The notes: generated from the sequence alone by a model not told the origin. Numbered from the stretch's first letter, positions 22,881 to 35,455 are shown. The stretch is 64,000 bases of DNA from Lutjanus erythropterus (GCA_020091685.1 CM034592.1:42305622-42369621), one strand, 5' to 3'. A program made the numbers and translations.

Positions 22881-24950
22881 AAGTAGGTTTTGTGTAAATA
22901 CTTAATCACAGAGGAGTGATATGACTAGTTTTTGTGACAAAAACCCACTGATAAATTAAGTCATCCTTTTTACAGGGGCGTCAGATCAGATAAGGCTCGT
23001 GTGGGTTGTTTTAGGAGACCATGACAATGACTGTGTTGTTAAGTTTGGGGGACTTGTTACGCCATGTCTACACAGGAGGTGTTTCAGGCACATTTTTCAG
23101 TTACAATTAATCTATAGAGCTGTCTACACAGGCGGCAGTGACTCATGTAGCCTAGTGACTCGAAGATTGCTTTGTGTTGATTCCAGACATATAGAACCAG
23201 TGTTCATTTATATTGCTGGGTCAAGCATATGTAGATTTTTATGATGTTATTTGTGCATGCATATCATGCATCTAAAATGCTTGTTTGATCGTTTCATATC
23301 ACATTAATAAGAACATTTGTTAGGTTGGAGATCTAATGTACCTGTTGGGCCTCAGACTGAAGAAAATGACAGCTTGCGTTTTGCTCAGTTAGTCTGACGG
23401 TGAGATGTCACTGTTGGGTGGTTTATCAAAGACGCTAGCAAAGCAACACAGTACCTAAAATAAGCACAGCAGAGACGTTAGATAGGTCAGAGTGCCATGT
23501 TTAAGTATATATCTTTAAATGTTACAGTTACAGCTGAAAATGACAAGTAAAAAACAAGTTTGTTTTTACAGTTTAAATCACCTGCCAGTTGTGTACCTGG
23601 AAATGACTGTTGTTCACAGAACATCACAGTGATTCGATATGTATGTGCCAAACGGTGCTTTATTTTTATGCTGATGTTTTGTCTGATTCCTGTTGCTCTG
23701 TACAGCTCATGTTCTGTCCTGAATTTTTGTTTTGTTGCTGTTTCAGTCTCTACAGCGTCTTGTTGTCTTCCTTCTGTAAATTTGATCACTCTATTGGTTT
23801 TAAAACATCTCACCAAGGGACTGCAGTTGACAATCAGCCAGCTGGCTAACACTGACTTTGCCATAAATGTTGAATAAAGTCTTTGTAAATAAATAAATTA
23901 CAATAACTGAAGCCTCTTGAAGCCTACTGTCTTCTGTTTTTGCTGTTCTAAATTCAGTGATTGTGCAGTGGACTTAGCACTGCCAAAATATGAGATTTTA
24001 TGCGGCAGTTCTATGGCTGAACACATCTTGTATAGACACTGATGGAGGACTGAAGCTGCTGGGAGGCTAATGTGCACTTTAACTACATTTTAGACAATAA
24101 ACTGGCACATGCACCCTGGTGCTTGCAGATCATGGTGGATCAAGAAAGATGTACACAATGGTAGCAAGACTGTTTCTCCTGTGTTTTTGTTACAGGAGAA
24201 ACGTGACATATTTACTGTAGTCAATCATAAAAATCCCACAATATATCATCAGAGATTATGTAAACATGCTAAGTTGAAATACTGGCCTCTCTGACAACAA
24301 CACTGCAGCCAGCACAATGCTCTGTGAATTTCCCTGGAAGGTTTGTGTTTGTTTTGGCCACACTACCCGTTTCACGTTTAAGGAACGTTAAGGACGGATG
24401 TTTGCTGAATGAGCAAGTGTCTTCGCGAGTTGTTTTCCTTTTAGAGAGAGTAAATATTTAAAATGGTTAAATTGAGCAAAATGTTAACAGAGTCTTGCAT
24501 GCAGTAAAACAGGCAGTCACTGAACGCCAACTCCAGAGCGTGTATTTTCGGAGCGGTGGGCTTTTGTTCTCAGGATAACAGGCTTAACTGTACTTTGACA
24601 GACAACTGACAGTTATACACAGCTGATCTGTTTCCAGTTGAGGACTCATCGTCGCTTGTTATTGTCAGTATAATATTGTGCTCATGTGGGATAGAATTTG
24701 CTCCAATATTTTGTATTTGGACTGCAGTATCCATTTTTGAATACTAGGGTGTTACATATTTCAACTTTTATTATCCAACCAAAGAAATGCACCAACACAC
24801 CATGCACTAAAACATGACAGTTTTGTCTTAAATTACACCAAAATGGTTTGTTACATTCCAAATATTATATGTGTAATCATGGCATGGGTGAAATTTAATA
24901 CCATATTGTCAAAAATGGTGTCAAATGCATTAGAACTAATTGTCCACAAA
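22880..24950. other. Intergenic, no gene seen
   Basis: Low-copy-looking AT-rich DNA. The opposed open frames at 23487-23877 overlap each other on both strands and carry no recognised domain; I do not call a gene. Confidence 0.35.
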
Positions 24951-24951
24951 T

Positions 24952-25115
24952 CAGAAGCTTGGTGGTTTAATCCCTGCCTCATTCAGTCTGCATTTCAAAG
25001 TGTCCTTGGGCGAGATACTGAACCCCAAACGACTGCGTGTGTGAATAGGTGAGCGTGACATGTTGTAAAGCACTTTGATTGGTCGATAGACTATAAAAGC
25101 GCCATGTAAAACGCA
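24952..25115 (+). mobile_element. Teleost interspersed repeat, SINE-like
   Basis: Contains AGTGTCCTTGGGCGAGATAC, TGAACCCCAA, GTAAAGCACTTTGA and TATAAAAGCGCCATGTAAA, the characteristic order of a very common fish short repeat. Diverged and probably inactive. Confidence 0.7.
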
Positions 25116-25734
25116 GTGCACAGACAATATTGCTATTTAGATTTACGATCATCTTTTTTTTTTTCTGGGACTCCTCAGTGTTACTGAGCCCAGACAAAAC
25201 GCTTCAGACAAAGAAAATAGTGCTTTACATGCTTACCGCAAGTTCACACCAGCCAGACATTACACATCCACATCACATAAGCACCACTGACACATCCATC
25301 CATTCTGCTGCTACTGTCCTCAGACCTCGTTGTCCTTTGAAACTGCTGCTGGCCACTGTTTATTCACCAGGCTGAGTAATGTCAGCAAGCGCTCAGACGA
25401 ACAAACAAACAGCTTTTAAACAAACCCCCTGTTTAGCCAAACCTATTTGGAAGAGAACACAGAGGTGAATGATACCTCTCCTATATAAATAACAATAGCC
25501 AAGTATGTGTTAAGGCAAAGCAGTAATACAAAAATGCACATTGTTTCGGTGTGTGTGTGATGAACAAACTTGCATCTCACCCGGAGCTAATCTCGAATAC
25601 AACTGGACCGATTAGCCTAATTTCTTCATGTACATCCACGACTGTACGCTGAAGGACTTCTGTGAGTCTGAATTCTAGAAAAAACATCTTTTATGGCTCC
25701 ATGCAGGCGACAGCTGTGGACAGAGGCGTTATGT

Positions 25735-26240
25735 TTTCAGGTCATCCCATGTGATATCTTTAGAATGCTTTGAGAGAATTTCTTCAAACTTCGCACAAAT
25801 GATCACTTGGACTCAACGGCAAACTGATTAGATTTTATTCAACATTTCATACACTAATTATGACAAAATTCCACACATAGTGGTAAATTCCTTATTAACT
25901 TCCTTTAAAGTTTTAACTACATATATTATATGAGTCTGCACAGACATGGATGTAAACTGTATCTTGACTGGTTGGTGGAGACAAACAAACAGTAAGGCAG
26001 TAATTCTGTTTTTTGACTGTTCTGTATTATACAACCATTGACAGCTGACTCCTCATTCTTCTTAACCAGCCACTAGGGGCCGCAAGCGTTGTTTCAGCTC
26101 GTGACAACACATGTGGAGGTCACGTTAACTTTGCCAGTATCCGCTGGTTGCATCTGGCAGTTGTGGTGGCATTGCAGTAGGTGCTTCACCATCTGTTGCC
26201 TGGCGCGGATCTGCACTCTGAGTGACCTCTGCTAGTTTGC
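25735..26240 (+). repeat. Composite dispersed repeat, copy in plus orientation
   Basis: Starts with a GAGAATTTCTTCAAACTTCG / ATTATGACAAAATTCCACAC module and continues through TTGACTGGTTGGTGGAGACA, GACAGCTGACTCCTC and GGCATTGCAGTAGGTGCTTC. The same order of words occurs on the minus strand at about 53395-54175, so this is one repeat, not unique sequence. Confidence 0.7.
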
Positions 26241-26514
26241 TCCTCGAATCGGTGTGCTAAAACTTTCATGTGAAGATTATATGGCAAAACTAAACTTGCT
26301 TGGTTGTTACAGCCTGTCTAATAATCTCGACTGCTCATGTCTTTGCCTCGTCAGTCTTGATAATAGCTCATTAAATTTTATTAATATTCAACAGAAATGA
26401 TGGCCACAGGTGCAAAAAAGAGAGGCTCTGCTCTGCGAGAGAGACTTTCTGATAAAAGCTTGACACTTGACTCAAACCTGTGCTTCAGGATATTATAAAC
26501 AGGTTTACGCCTGG

Positions 26515-26518
<4 letters not shown>

Positions 26519-26566
<48 letters not shown>

Positions 26567-26582
26567 ACACACACACATACAC
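26519..26582. repeat. (CA)n microsatellite
   Basis: About 64 bases of CA with two interruptions (GA, TA). A CT-rich stretch follows at 26672-26800. Confidence 0.95.
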
Positions 26583-26671
26583 AGACTGTCACCCTCTCCT
26601 CTCACTGCAGCAGCTGTGTGAGGTAATGTCTGTCTGTGTCTGTGTCTGTGCAACACCCTGCAAGAATAACA

Positions 26672-29080
26672 AATCCACCTCTCGCTCTCATCCTTTTTCT
26701 ATCTCATTATCTCACCCTCTGCCTGTCTCTCTGTCTGCCCCCCACCTTTACCTCCCTCTCTCCCTCTCTCTCTCTCTTCTCTCTACGCTCGTCTTTTCCT
26801 CGCTCGCCCACCCCCGACTCCCCCGCTTCTGTTTGAGGCTAGACGCAGTAGACTATTAAAAATGTCCTCTGTCGAGAAGAGATTGTGTTGTAAACAAAGA
26901 GAGGAAGAGAGGATGAGGGAAACAGTGAGGCTGCGAGGCAGGAGAGGAATCACGTGGAAAAGAAAGAATAATAGAAGAATAATAGGAAAAAAAACAAAGA
27001 AACACAAGAAACCAGAAGGAAGGGTGAACTGAAATCACGCACAAACTTACCATTTTCATATGCATGTTCACTTGGTTTACACTGACATTACCTTCATCTG
27101 AAGCCTCGAACATGATTCTCCAGGCGGCACACGGGCAAATGTGTATGGCTGCAGTGTGCAAAGGCCTTGGCTCTTTCGTTTAATCCACTGAAGTCAAGTA
27201 TGAGACAATTCTATGTCCAAAAGGTCAAGTCAAAATCGGTCAGAGTCAGAGTCAGAGTCAAGACCAACTCCAAAGTGGTTCATTATCAACTCAGCACTGA
27301 GGCCAAAAATACAAGACTGCACCCATTTCGTGTGTTTCACACTGTCTTGGTGTAGAGAAAGTCAGCTGTGGGTGACAGTTCATCTGACAGGGTGTGCATA
27401 AGACTGTCATTATACTGTCATAACCATGTCATGAACATGAAAGAGTCTTTATTAGTATTTATGACTGCTGCAATTAAGTTTCATTTGCTCAGTTATGTCA
27501 TTTTAATTAAAAGTTGAGACTTTTTGAGATGTCTTTGCTATGACAACTTGACATTAACTAAGACAGCATAACCTGTCATTGTTTTTGTCTCAACAACTTG
27601 ACATTATCAAAGTTTTGTTACACTGTCACATGTGGCTGGTTGTGACAGCGGTCGTCATGAGATCTTCATACATGTGTCGTGAATATTTTCCATGAGTGAA
27701 ATGGTACATTTTGTACTTGTTATAAGGATGACATAAAGTTTAAGTGCCCCTCCCTCTTGAATACCTCAACAGCAATGTCTCTCTCCAGAAATCATGACCC
27801 GGTCACCCCAGATAATCCACAGGCCTTGTTATAGGCAGTTTCACATGGAAACTACCAAACTACACCCAACCGTATCACCATGTTAGCTCGCCCAGTGGCG
27901 CCAACGTTACAGTTCATACAGTTGGGTTACCACCCATCCTGTATGATATAGGATTGTCCCATTTTAAAAAATAAAAAAAATCTGTCCCTTACTGAATCAG
28001 TCCGGAATAAAATTTGTCCCATATTTTCATGCACACCCTACTCTCATGCATACACTACATTTTCACGTTTGAATCAGAATCCAGTTGAAGAGAATGACAC
28101 CTAGCATGACAGGCACGTTTTCTGCAGTCTCAGACAAAATTAGTTTCTCCATTGAATGATTTTTTATTTCCTTTATATTCATATTAAGAGTAACAGGGAA
28201 CTTTGAAAGTGATGCATAAAACACACAAATTGGTGCAGAAAAATTCACCTTTGCATATGTTTGTTAGAAGGCATATATGCTGCATACTATTGCTGCACAT
28301 ATACAGTATGTACTTTTGCACTTTTTTTTATCTTATTGCAATATTGTTATTTATGTGTCAGGTGTCTTTCTTTTAAAGTGTTATTGTTATAATGTTTAAT
28401 ATTTTTTTAACTTGATGTTTGATGTTGCTGGAGGATTCGCAGAAAAAAAATTAACTGTACTGTATGACTGACTATTTGAAATGAAGTTCCTGACACACAA
28501 AATCTTGATTTGCATCCCCTGCTGCTGACAAGGTGTCCACACTGAGGGCGGCAACCTTAAGCTCAGAGGACATGATTTATGTTCACATCTCACACTGCCT
28601 CTCGTCCAGCAGATGCATGCTTCCTTCTGATTGATTCAATATATCAATTCAGTGATTCAGTACGCTAACACACTGAACTAAATGGTGCACATGGTTCACC
28701 ATGTTAGCATTATCTTTGTTAGCATTTAAGAATGCTGATAAAAGAATGTAACTCAAAGCACTCCTGTACTGGGTCTAGCCAACAATCTAACAGTCTAACT
28801 GGTTATGAAAGAGCCTTTATTTTATGTTGATGCCTGCCACCAGGTCCAATTCTCCCAAGAATCTGGCAAAATGATGTAATATATGTATATATGTCTTGCT
28901 CATGATGTAATATTTTATGTTAGCATAACTCGGGAATGTTGATGATTTTAGTTTTCTCACAAGCAACCAAATCAGTGAGTTGGAGGCTTACATGTAACCT
29001 AGGTGTATGAATGTGTGTTAATCTTACATAGCCATAAATAATACCTTATCACTATGCATCCTTCAAACAGCTGTGGAAAA
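26672..29080. other. Intergenic, no gene seen
   Basis: A CT-rich stretch (26672-26820), three tandem AGAGTC units (27238-27262), then AT-rich sequence including a TGACATT/CTTGACATTA-rich patch (27400-27640). A minus-strand ATG with a donor-like site near 27113-27091 was considered and not called. Confidence 0.35.
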
Positions 29081-29085
29081 ATAAA

Positions 29086-29504
29086 TTAAAAGTAATTTAA
29101 AAGTAATTTGCATCTTTCTTTCCCTCGCTGCCAAATGCACGCATTAGCCAGATAAAGATCTTTACGACACCTGGGAGTGGAAACACACCCGCCTTTGTCC
29201 ACAGGGGCCACCAGAATCAACACAAAATTAAAGTTCCTTGTAGCTGCTTTAAAGAACCAAAAACGCGAAAGGCCCAACATAGAACCGGTGTTTGGTTTGT
29301 TTGTTCAGGGCTACTGCTGTGCCTCTATGGACGTGAATCCACACTGTCTGTAGATATAAATGGCAATGAAAGGGAACAATTCTTATTTTCATGTGATTAT
29401 ACACAAATGAAAACATACTATAATAATATTAACAATATTATATTCCATATCTGGAATATTCAGCCAATAAATCCCTGTAAATCCTACACACCGGACCTTT
29501 AATG
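29086..29504 (+). mobile_element. TTAAAGG MITE, 5'-truncated copy
   Basis: Contains AACGCGAAAGGCCC, GTGTTTGGTTTG, GTAGATATAAATGGC, GTGATTATACACAAATGAAA and the terminal end AAATCCTACACACCGGACCT followed by TTTAA. Same family as 22641-22880. The open frame at 29086-29280 (minus) is inside it. Confidence 0.65.
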
Positions 29505-29907
29505 TTCGTTATGGGTGTGAAAATAGAGGCTCCAAATGATTCCAGGAAAAAGAAAGTGAAAAAAACTTCAGAGGCAACATGCTGTGTTTTTATTACTTTT
29601 AATGCACTGAGAAAAAATCACCTGTTGCTCTCCCTTTTGTCATAAAAATGTTACATTCTGTGTCAGCTTTGTATTAATTTCAGACAATGTTGCAAATTAA
29701 TTCTGCGTAGGAGGTCACAGTACAGGATGCGAGCATGTGTGTGTGTGTACGTGTGTGTGTGTGGGTGCATGTTGAAGGGCATTAAAATATTTCTATCTGT
29801 AAAGATGGCACTTTGTGGTGGATTTTTCCTTTAACAGCAGAAGAGTAAGCCGAGAGAAAGCAGGCGAGACAAATTAAAATGATGAAAAGAGGTAGTCGGG
29901 CTACCCA

Positions 29908-29909
29908 CG

Positions 29910-29944
<35 letters not shown>

Positions 29945-30037
29945 CTACACACATTATGTATGCTTTCTTTCAATCCAGAAAATTAAAAACAGCAGGCAAG
30001 CTGGTAAAATACACAATCGCATTTAGATTCACACACA

Positions 30038-30080
<43 letters not shown>
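29908..30080. repeat. Paired (CA)n microsatellites
   Basis: CA runs at about 29908-29940 and 30033-30080, with a (GT)n run at 30199-30243 nearby. Imperfect GT repeats also occur at 29739-29763. Confidence 0.9.
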
Positions 30081-30084
<4 letters not shown>

Positions 30085-30196
30085 ACGAACACATTACACG
30101 TTTAGATGTACACGCACATTCAGCACACATACACACAGTCTGGTAGGTTATTTTCACTTCAGTGCAAGACTAATTTCAGTATGTGCATGTGTCTAT

Positions 30197-30233
<37 letters not shown>

Positions 30234-31176
30234 GGGGTGTGTGTAATGGATTTAATGATGTCATTGTATGATCACACTAATCTGATTACAGTGTAACAGG
30301 TTTGATGCTTCTCAATTTCTTATCTGTCTGCTTGTCTGCCTGTCGTGCAAACAGGCAGCCCGCTCTCCCTCAGTCTGTCTCTCTGTCTGTCTCCCTGCCT
30401 GTCTGTCCATCTCACGGTCGGGTTATTCTTGAAGAGAACTAGGTCGTGTGACGTGTCGTCCGACCACATCGGAAGGCAAAAGTGTTTATTGCTGTTTCCA
30501 GACAGCCGCACTTGCAGGCAGAATATAAAAGCCTGTTATCATCGAGAGAGGAGAGACACCATAATTGTTTAAATATGGGGATAAAGACGCACATTTTCAG
30601 ACAGTCTCTGCTGGAAGACATTCATAGCGTTGTAGTCGTTTGTACACACAAAAAGAGACAGAAATAGTTGTTTAAAGAATGACAAAACAGAGCCTAAAGA
30701 GAGACATTTAAACCCTGCCTACTTTCTCATCTGAGCACACCTGTCCAATCAGTGTGTAATGTGGGTGTGAGTGTTGGATTGTGGGATTTGGGAGACTACA
30801 AAAATTACTGGATGCATTTATGTTAAAGCATGCTGGTCCCTTTACTGCCGATCCTTCTCATAATTTCTGCCCGCAGGTGTCTCGTGGGTCTCTCTCAGTA
30901 AATGTTTTTTTCTGTCTGACCTTCTGATGGGCTGAAATGTAAATTACCGTCTGTCTGTTTGCATTTAAATGTAAGGAAAGTAAATATAATTGAAGAACGC
31001 ATTTAAAAATGCAAAGAGTTGGTGGGGGTGTGTTGTTTCAGTCCAGGAAGTTCAGTTAAAGAGTAATAAATCTGAGTCTGAAGAGTTATCAGATGCAGAA
31101 ACTCTGCACAGAGGTTTATAATGTGTCTGAAATAACTGCCTTATTCACTTATTCACTGTTCCCTGTTAGTTTACTC

Positions 31177-31278
31177 CAGAGGTGGGACCCATTACCAAGT
31201 CAAGTCCCAATTATTTAAACTTTGAGTTTCCTGCTCTAAACAAGTCAAAATGTGCTATTCACCAAATGTAAAGGCATT
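31177..31278 (+). mobile_element. CAGAGGTGGG element, left part, interrupted by a MITE
   Basis: Starts CAGAGGTGGGACCCATTACC and contains CAAGTCAAGTCCCAA and CAAGTCAAAATGTGC, the AAGTC-rich end of the family seen whole at 36721-37500. The sequence appears to resume after 31902 (CAACAGAGCCTTGACTTACT). Confidence 0.6.
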
Positions 31279-31902
31279 TTAAAGGTGCTATATGTGACAT
31301 TTATGCTAGAGGTAGAGCACCAGCATCTCAGACCAAAACAAATGCACAGTTTTTGTTTTCAATAAAGTTGGAGGGAAAAAGTGTCAAACTGTCAAACTAG
31401 GCAGTGCCGATCAAATACAGATCAAGATAATGTTACTACATCACCTATTTCTCGCTTAAAATGTTTTCAGAAATATATTTTAGTGGCTATTTAGTTGTAA
31501 AGACTGTAATCAGGCGGCCGTCATTCTGCAAGGGAACGCCAGACTCACGAAAGATCTCTCGAGGGCGATCATTCTAACCCAAACTATGATCTTTCCTTGA
31601 CCATATCCAAGTGTTTTCTGTCTCTAAAACTACCCGGATATTTTAGTGCACTATTTAGCTGTCACTCACCAGGTTGCCATACTGAAAACAAATGCAGGGA
31701 AGACAGAGAGGGACTCACATACATGAGCATGCATGTGCACATGTTCACTTGGCCGTCCTGGCTAAACAGAGAAGACTCAAAAACCACAGAGAGTGTGACG
31801 TCATTCTTTGCTAAGGAAGACAGTACTGCACTATATCTTTACATAGCAAATAGTTGTTTGCTGGAATTTTATGAGGATGAATGCTGTATGTAGCACCTTT
31901 AA
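31279..31902 (+). mobile_element. Non-autonomous TTAA element (MITE), complete
   Basis: A TTAA at 31279-31282 and another at 31899-31902 flank a 616-base core that begins AGGTGCTATATGTGAC and ends GCTGTATGTAGCACCT. The reverse complement of the right end starts AGGTGCTACATACAGC, so the terminal inverted repeat is at least 8 exact bases within 11 of 16 matches. TTAA duplication is the target pattern of piggyBac-like transposases, which is a family inference. No transposase is encoded; the open frame 31597-31893 is not protein-like. Confidence 0.7.
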
Positions 31903-32295
31903 CAACAGAGCCTTGACTTACTGTCATTTGTGATGCTGTCTGTAATTTTTTGTCACATTTCGCATACTGCATTTCATATTTTGTTAGCCACTGTATGGAA
32001 AATTATCTTTAGAATACTTTTTAGAATATTTTTTTCAAGACTGGTTCAAACCAGAGACTGTGTATAGAAATAGACGACATGAGATTTCCACAAAAGTGAA
32101 GCCAAAACATCTTTATCTCGCCCCCTGGTGCCTGGCTGCAGTACAGGTCATAAAATCTGCCTCCCAAACTAAAACATCAAATAATTTTTTCCCAAAGACT
32201 GTATTATTTGATGGCATAAAAAAGGAGGTTTCATGCTGTGATAGACTATATAGAAACTATATAGAATATAATTTTTCAGACTTGTGCGAGGAAAG

Positions 32296-32402
32296 AGGGG
32301 AGATCCCAGGTTGGAGTCTAACCCATGGCTGCTGCTGCTGTGGACTGACAGCCTCAATGCACGGGGTGCACGTTCCACCAACTGAGCGACAGGGGTGCCA
32401 CA
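32296..32402 (-). mobile_element. tRNA-like SINE head or tRNA pseudogene
   Basis: On the minus strand, GTCGCTCAGTTGGTGGAACG (A-box-like, about 32371-32390) precedes GGGTTAGACTCC (B-box-like, about 32312-32323). The spacing is longer than a normal tRNA and no acceptor stem closes, so a tRNA-derived SINE head is likelier than a functional tRNA gene. Confidence 0.5.
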
Positions 32403-32487
32403 GGGTGGAGAGATTTCTTCAGAGTTTTGGTACAGAGGCAGTTTTTAATGTTAGCTAGCCAGGTTTAGTAGCATCACTTATCATATC

Positions 32488-32706
32488 TTACCTTTCTTTA
32501 TGCTTCCTTTCTAAGTGCTGATAAAAGTTTGACGTGGTCCCAGCTGTCTCTGTAAAACGCTGCGCTGTAGAATTTACACACTGCTGTGTGATTTTTCTTT
32601 TGGACGCTGTTTTGCAGATGAACTCTTTGTGGTTTCGGTAGTCAAATGTTATTGCAGAAGATTTGTCTGACATCTCCTCCCAGACAGCCGCAGCTTCTTC
32701 TCCCAC
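32488..32706 (-). pseudogene. hAT-type BED zinc-finger fragment (transposon relic)
   Basis: A 72-codon minus-strand frame contains W at residue 9, FICK, and ends GTTSNFYQHLERKHKER. This is the TSN-x-x-x-HL-x-x-x-H half of a BED zinc finger as found at the N-terminus of hAT transposases and ZBED proteins. The expected second cysteine (C-x2-C) is not in place, and no DDE/hATC region follows, so it is probably a dead fragment. Confidence 0.55.
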
Positions 32707-33788
32707 ACAACCAACAACAGTGACAAAAATTTCAAATAAGAAAATGAGTCAAGTCATTGGTTGCACTTGACACAGGAAGTTTTACATCCATTGAGTCGAA
32801 AGCGAGTACAAATACAATCGCTTCCAAGACAAGAACAAAGCCAATCTCGAATACTAGAACAATAAGCTGTTGAGTTGCAAAACGGCGATTTTTTAAAAAT
32901 CTTGTTTTCTGTCCCATGGTGATTTTTTAGGGCATTATTTAGTACTTAAATCTGAGACTGTATTTTACAGCTCTGACAAAGGATTAGCATCATGTTTGGC
33001 AACTTTGCATCGCAGCAATTATCATATAAACAGTAGATACACAATGCTGAAATTGCAAAGGATTGTGTGTTTGCATGTCTTTGATTCGTCACTGCAGTGC
33101 ATCAAGATGATGATGCATTGCATTACTGCAAAAAGAGAGGCCTCATTGAAATGAATGAGAGGACTGCACAAAGATGATCTGACTGCAGCTTTATACCCCA
33201 CAACAAAATGAATGCCTGCCTGTCATACTTTTGGGTTGTCTGTTTTGTGGCTGCCTGTCTGTTTCTCTGATTAAACGACTGCATATTTCACAGTCTAACT
33301 GTGCTGCTGCCTGTCTCACTGTCTTACTGTCTGTCTTATTTACATCATACTTCATGTCTAAACTCTCTGCTTGTCCCTCAAAAGCCAGTCTGCCTCACAT
33401 CAACTGCTTCACTGCATGACCATCTGTCTTACTTATATCATCCTTTTATGCTTTAGTAGCTGTTGTCTAACTTTCTTGCTTACTCATTTTCTGTCTTGCT
33501 GTCTGCTTGTTTTTTTTTTTTTTTAAATAAAAGTTTGTCTGTCTTGCTGATTGTCTCACCGCCTGTCTTATTCACATCTCACTTTTCCCAGTTTCAATTA
33601 TGACTACAGACAAAATGAGAGCATACACACACACACAAACACACACGCATACACGCGTAGGAAGGTTTCTTCAGAAGTCAATATTGTTTTAGTAGATAGA
33701 GAATATTCTTTCATCCTAAACAGAAAGGAAAAAAGTCCCAGTTTAAAGGCTGAAACTGCAGCACTGGATAAGCCTATTACAGCCTGTA

Positions 33789-33826
<38 letters not shown>

Positions 33827-33910
33827 TGTGTGTGTGTGCATGTGCGTCTGTGTGTGTGTGTCTGGAAGGTTTTTTGGATTCGTTGATCAGTCATCACTGA
33901 GCTAAGACAC

Positions 33911-33911
33911 A

Positions 33912-33975
<64 letters not shown>
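33911..33975. repeat. (CA)n then (TA)n microsatellite
   Basis: CA repeat from 33911 to 33963 continuing into ATATATATATATAT (33963-33976). A mixed GT/GA repeat lies at 33789-33861. Confidence 0.9.
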
Positions 33976-33977
<2 letters not shown>

Positions 33978-34064
33978 GCACACAGCAAGTAAAGCCTGTG
34001 TGACTGATAGGGTTTCCTAACACAGCAGATCAGACTGTGTCTCTGTGTTCTGGCTCAGTGTTTA

Positions 34065-34066
<2 letters not shown>

Positions 34067-34138
<72 letters not shown>

Positions 34139-34144
34139 GTGTGT
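34067..34144. repeat. (GT)n microsatellite, about 75 bases
   Basis: Almost pure GT with one GC step near the end. It forms the left border of the CT tract. The reverse-phase partner (CA)n lies at 33911-33963. Confidence 0.95.
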
Positions 34145-34156
34145 TCGTCTGACATG

Positions 34157-35029
34157 TTGGTTCCTTTTCGTCCTTTCTGCTCAATCATTTGTTTGTTTTT
34201 TCTTTTCCCATTTCTCTTTTCCTTTCTTTCTTTCTACTCATCTTCCATCTCACTTTTTTCTGTCCTTTTCAGTCCCTTCTTCTCTCCCTTCTTCTTTTTT
34301 CTTTCCTTTTTTTATTGCATTTCTGCCGTGTTTCCATGCACCCTTTTCTTTTCTCATCTCTAATCCCTTGCTCATTGCTTTTCCTCCCAGCTGTTTTTTC
34401 CTCCTATCTGCATCTCCTTCTATTTTCTCCTCCTTCACTTTTTTTTGTCCTCTTATGTCTCCTTTCCTGTTCATTCATTCTTTCTTTCTCCTTCATCTTT
34501 CCTTCCATCACCTCCTTTTCTCTTCTTATTATTTTTCTTTCCTCCTATTTTATTTCATTTCATTTCATTTCATTTGTTTCCTTGATTCCTTTTCTTCTCT
34601 CATCCCTTGCTTATTGTTTTTCCTTTTGTATTTTTTCTCCTATCTACCTCTCCTTCTTTCTGTTATCATCTCATTTGCTTTTTTCCATCCTCTTCTGCCT
34701 CCTTTCCCCTTCATTTGTTCTTGCTTTTTCTTCTTTCCTTCCATCGTCTTCCTCTCTCCTCTTATTCTTTTTATTTCCTTCTATTGTAATTTGATTTCTG
34801 GTGTGTTTCCTTCCCTCCTTTACTTCCACCCTCTCTACTCCATTGCTTATTGTGTTTCCTCCTCGTTTCCTCCTATCTGCCTCTCCTTCTTCCACTTTAC
34901 ACCTCTCTCTTTCTGTCTGACACTCAACTCTCTTTCCTCCACACCGCATCCTCCTCCCTCCGTCTCTCTCCTCCTTCATGCTCCGTCTATCCCCCTCCCT
35001 CCCTTTCTCCCTCCCTCCCTCCCTCATTA
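34157..35029. repeat. Long polypyrimidine (CT-rich) tract
   Basis: Roughly 870 bases of almost uninterrupted T/C on the plus strand (TTTCTTTCTT, CCTCCTTCC, finally CTCCCTCCCT). The translations over it (for example 34071-35039) are F/S/L/P low-complexity artefacts. It is followed by a purine-rich zone at 35079-35320. Confidence 0.9.
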
Positions 35030-35078
35030 TTCGGTATAATCGGTTGTCTAGACAGAAACTCCCCACACAGATCACACC

Positions 35079-35320
35079 TGAGAGAGAGGGAGAGTGATGG
35101 AGGGAGCAAAGGGAAAGAAAGAGACAAAGAAGGAAATGAGACAGGAGAGAGGGAGGAAAGAGGTGATAAAATGATTTGGCTCTTTTTTTCCTCCCCTTAA
35201 ATCCTCCAAGTGTTTGAGAGGAAAAGCTGTCTGAGACATAAAACACACTGATTGAAGGAGAGAGGGAGGGAGGGAGAGAGGCAGGGAGGGTAGAAAGGAG
35301 CAATAAGAAAGACTAAAGGG
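35079..35320. repeat. Purine-rich (GA) zone facing the polypyrimidine tract
   Basis: GAGAGAGAGGGAGAGTGATG near 35080, GGAGGGAGCAAAGGGAAAG and GGAGAGAGGGAGGGAGGGAG near 35256. Partly complementary to the CTCCCTCCCT end of the preceding tract. Confidence 0.8.
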
Positions 35321-35324
35321 TCTG

Positions 35325-35331
<7 letters not shown>

Positions 35332-35368
<37 letters not shown>
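35332..35368. repeat. (CA)n microsatellite
   Basis: Pure CA repeat closing the purine-rich zone; a (GT)n run follows at 35456-35497. Confidence 0.95.
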
Positions 35369-35369
<1 letters not shown>

Positions 35370-35455
35370 CCCTTGGAGAAACTGTAGCTTGACAATATAA
35401 AATACATTCATTAGGTTTGTTCACTACCGTCTAGACTGGTTGATTTTCTGATGAG

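Noticed and set aside
23487..23877. Overlapping 125- and 105-codon frames on opposite strands
   Set aside because: Mutually overlapping, no motif, signal peptide or family resemblance; treated as chance.
27091..27113. Minus-strand ATG then MFEASDEG with donor-like GTAATG, a possible alternative pmepa1 first exon
   Set aside because: Only eight codons, no known isoform with this start, and no conserved context that I can see.
34071..35303. Long open frames on both strands (up to 322 codons)
   Set aside because: They translate the CT/GA simple-sequence island and give F/S/L/P or R/E/G/K low-complexity peptides with no domain.
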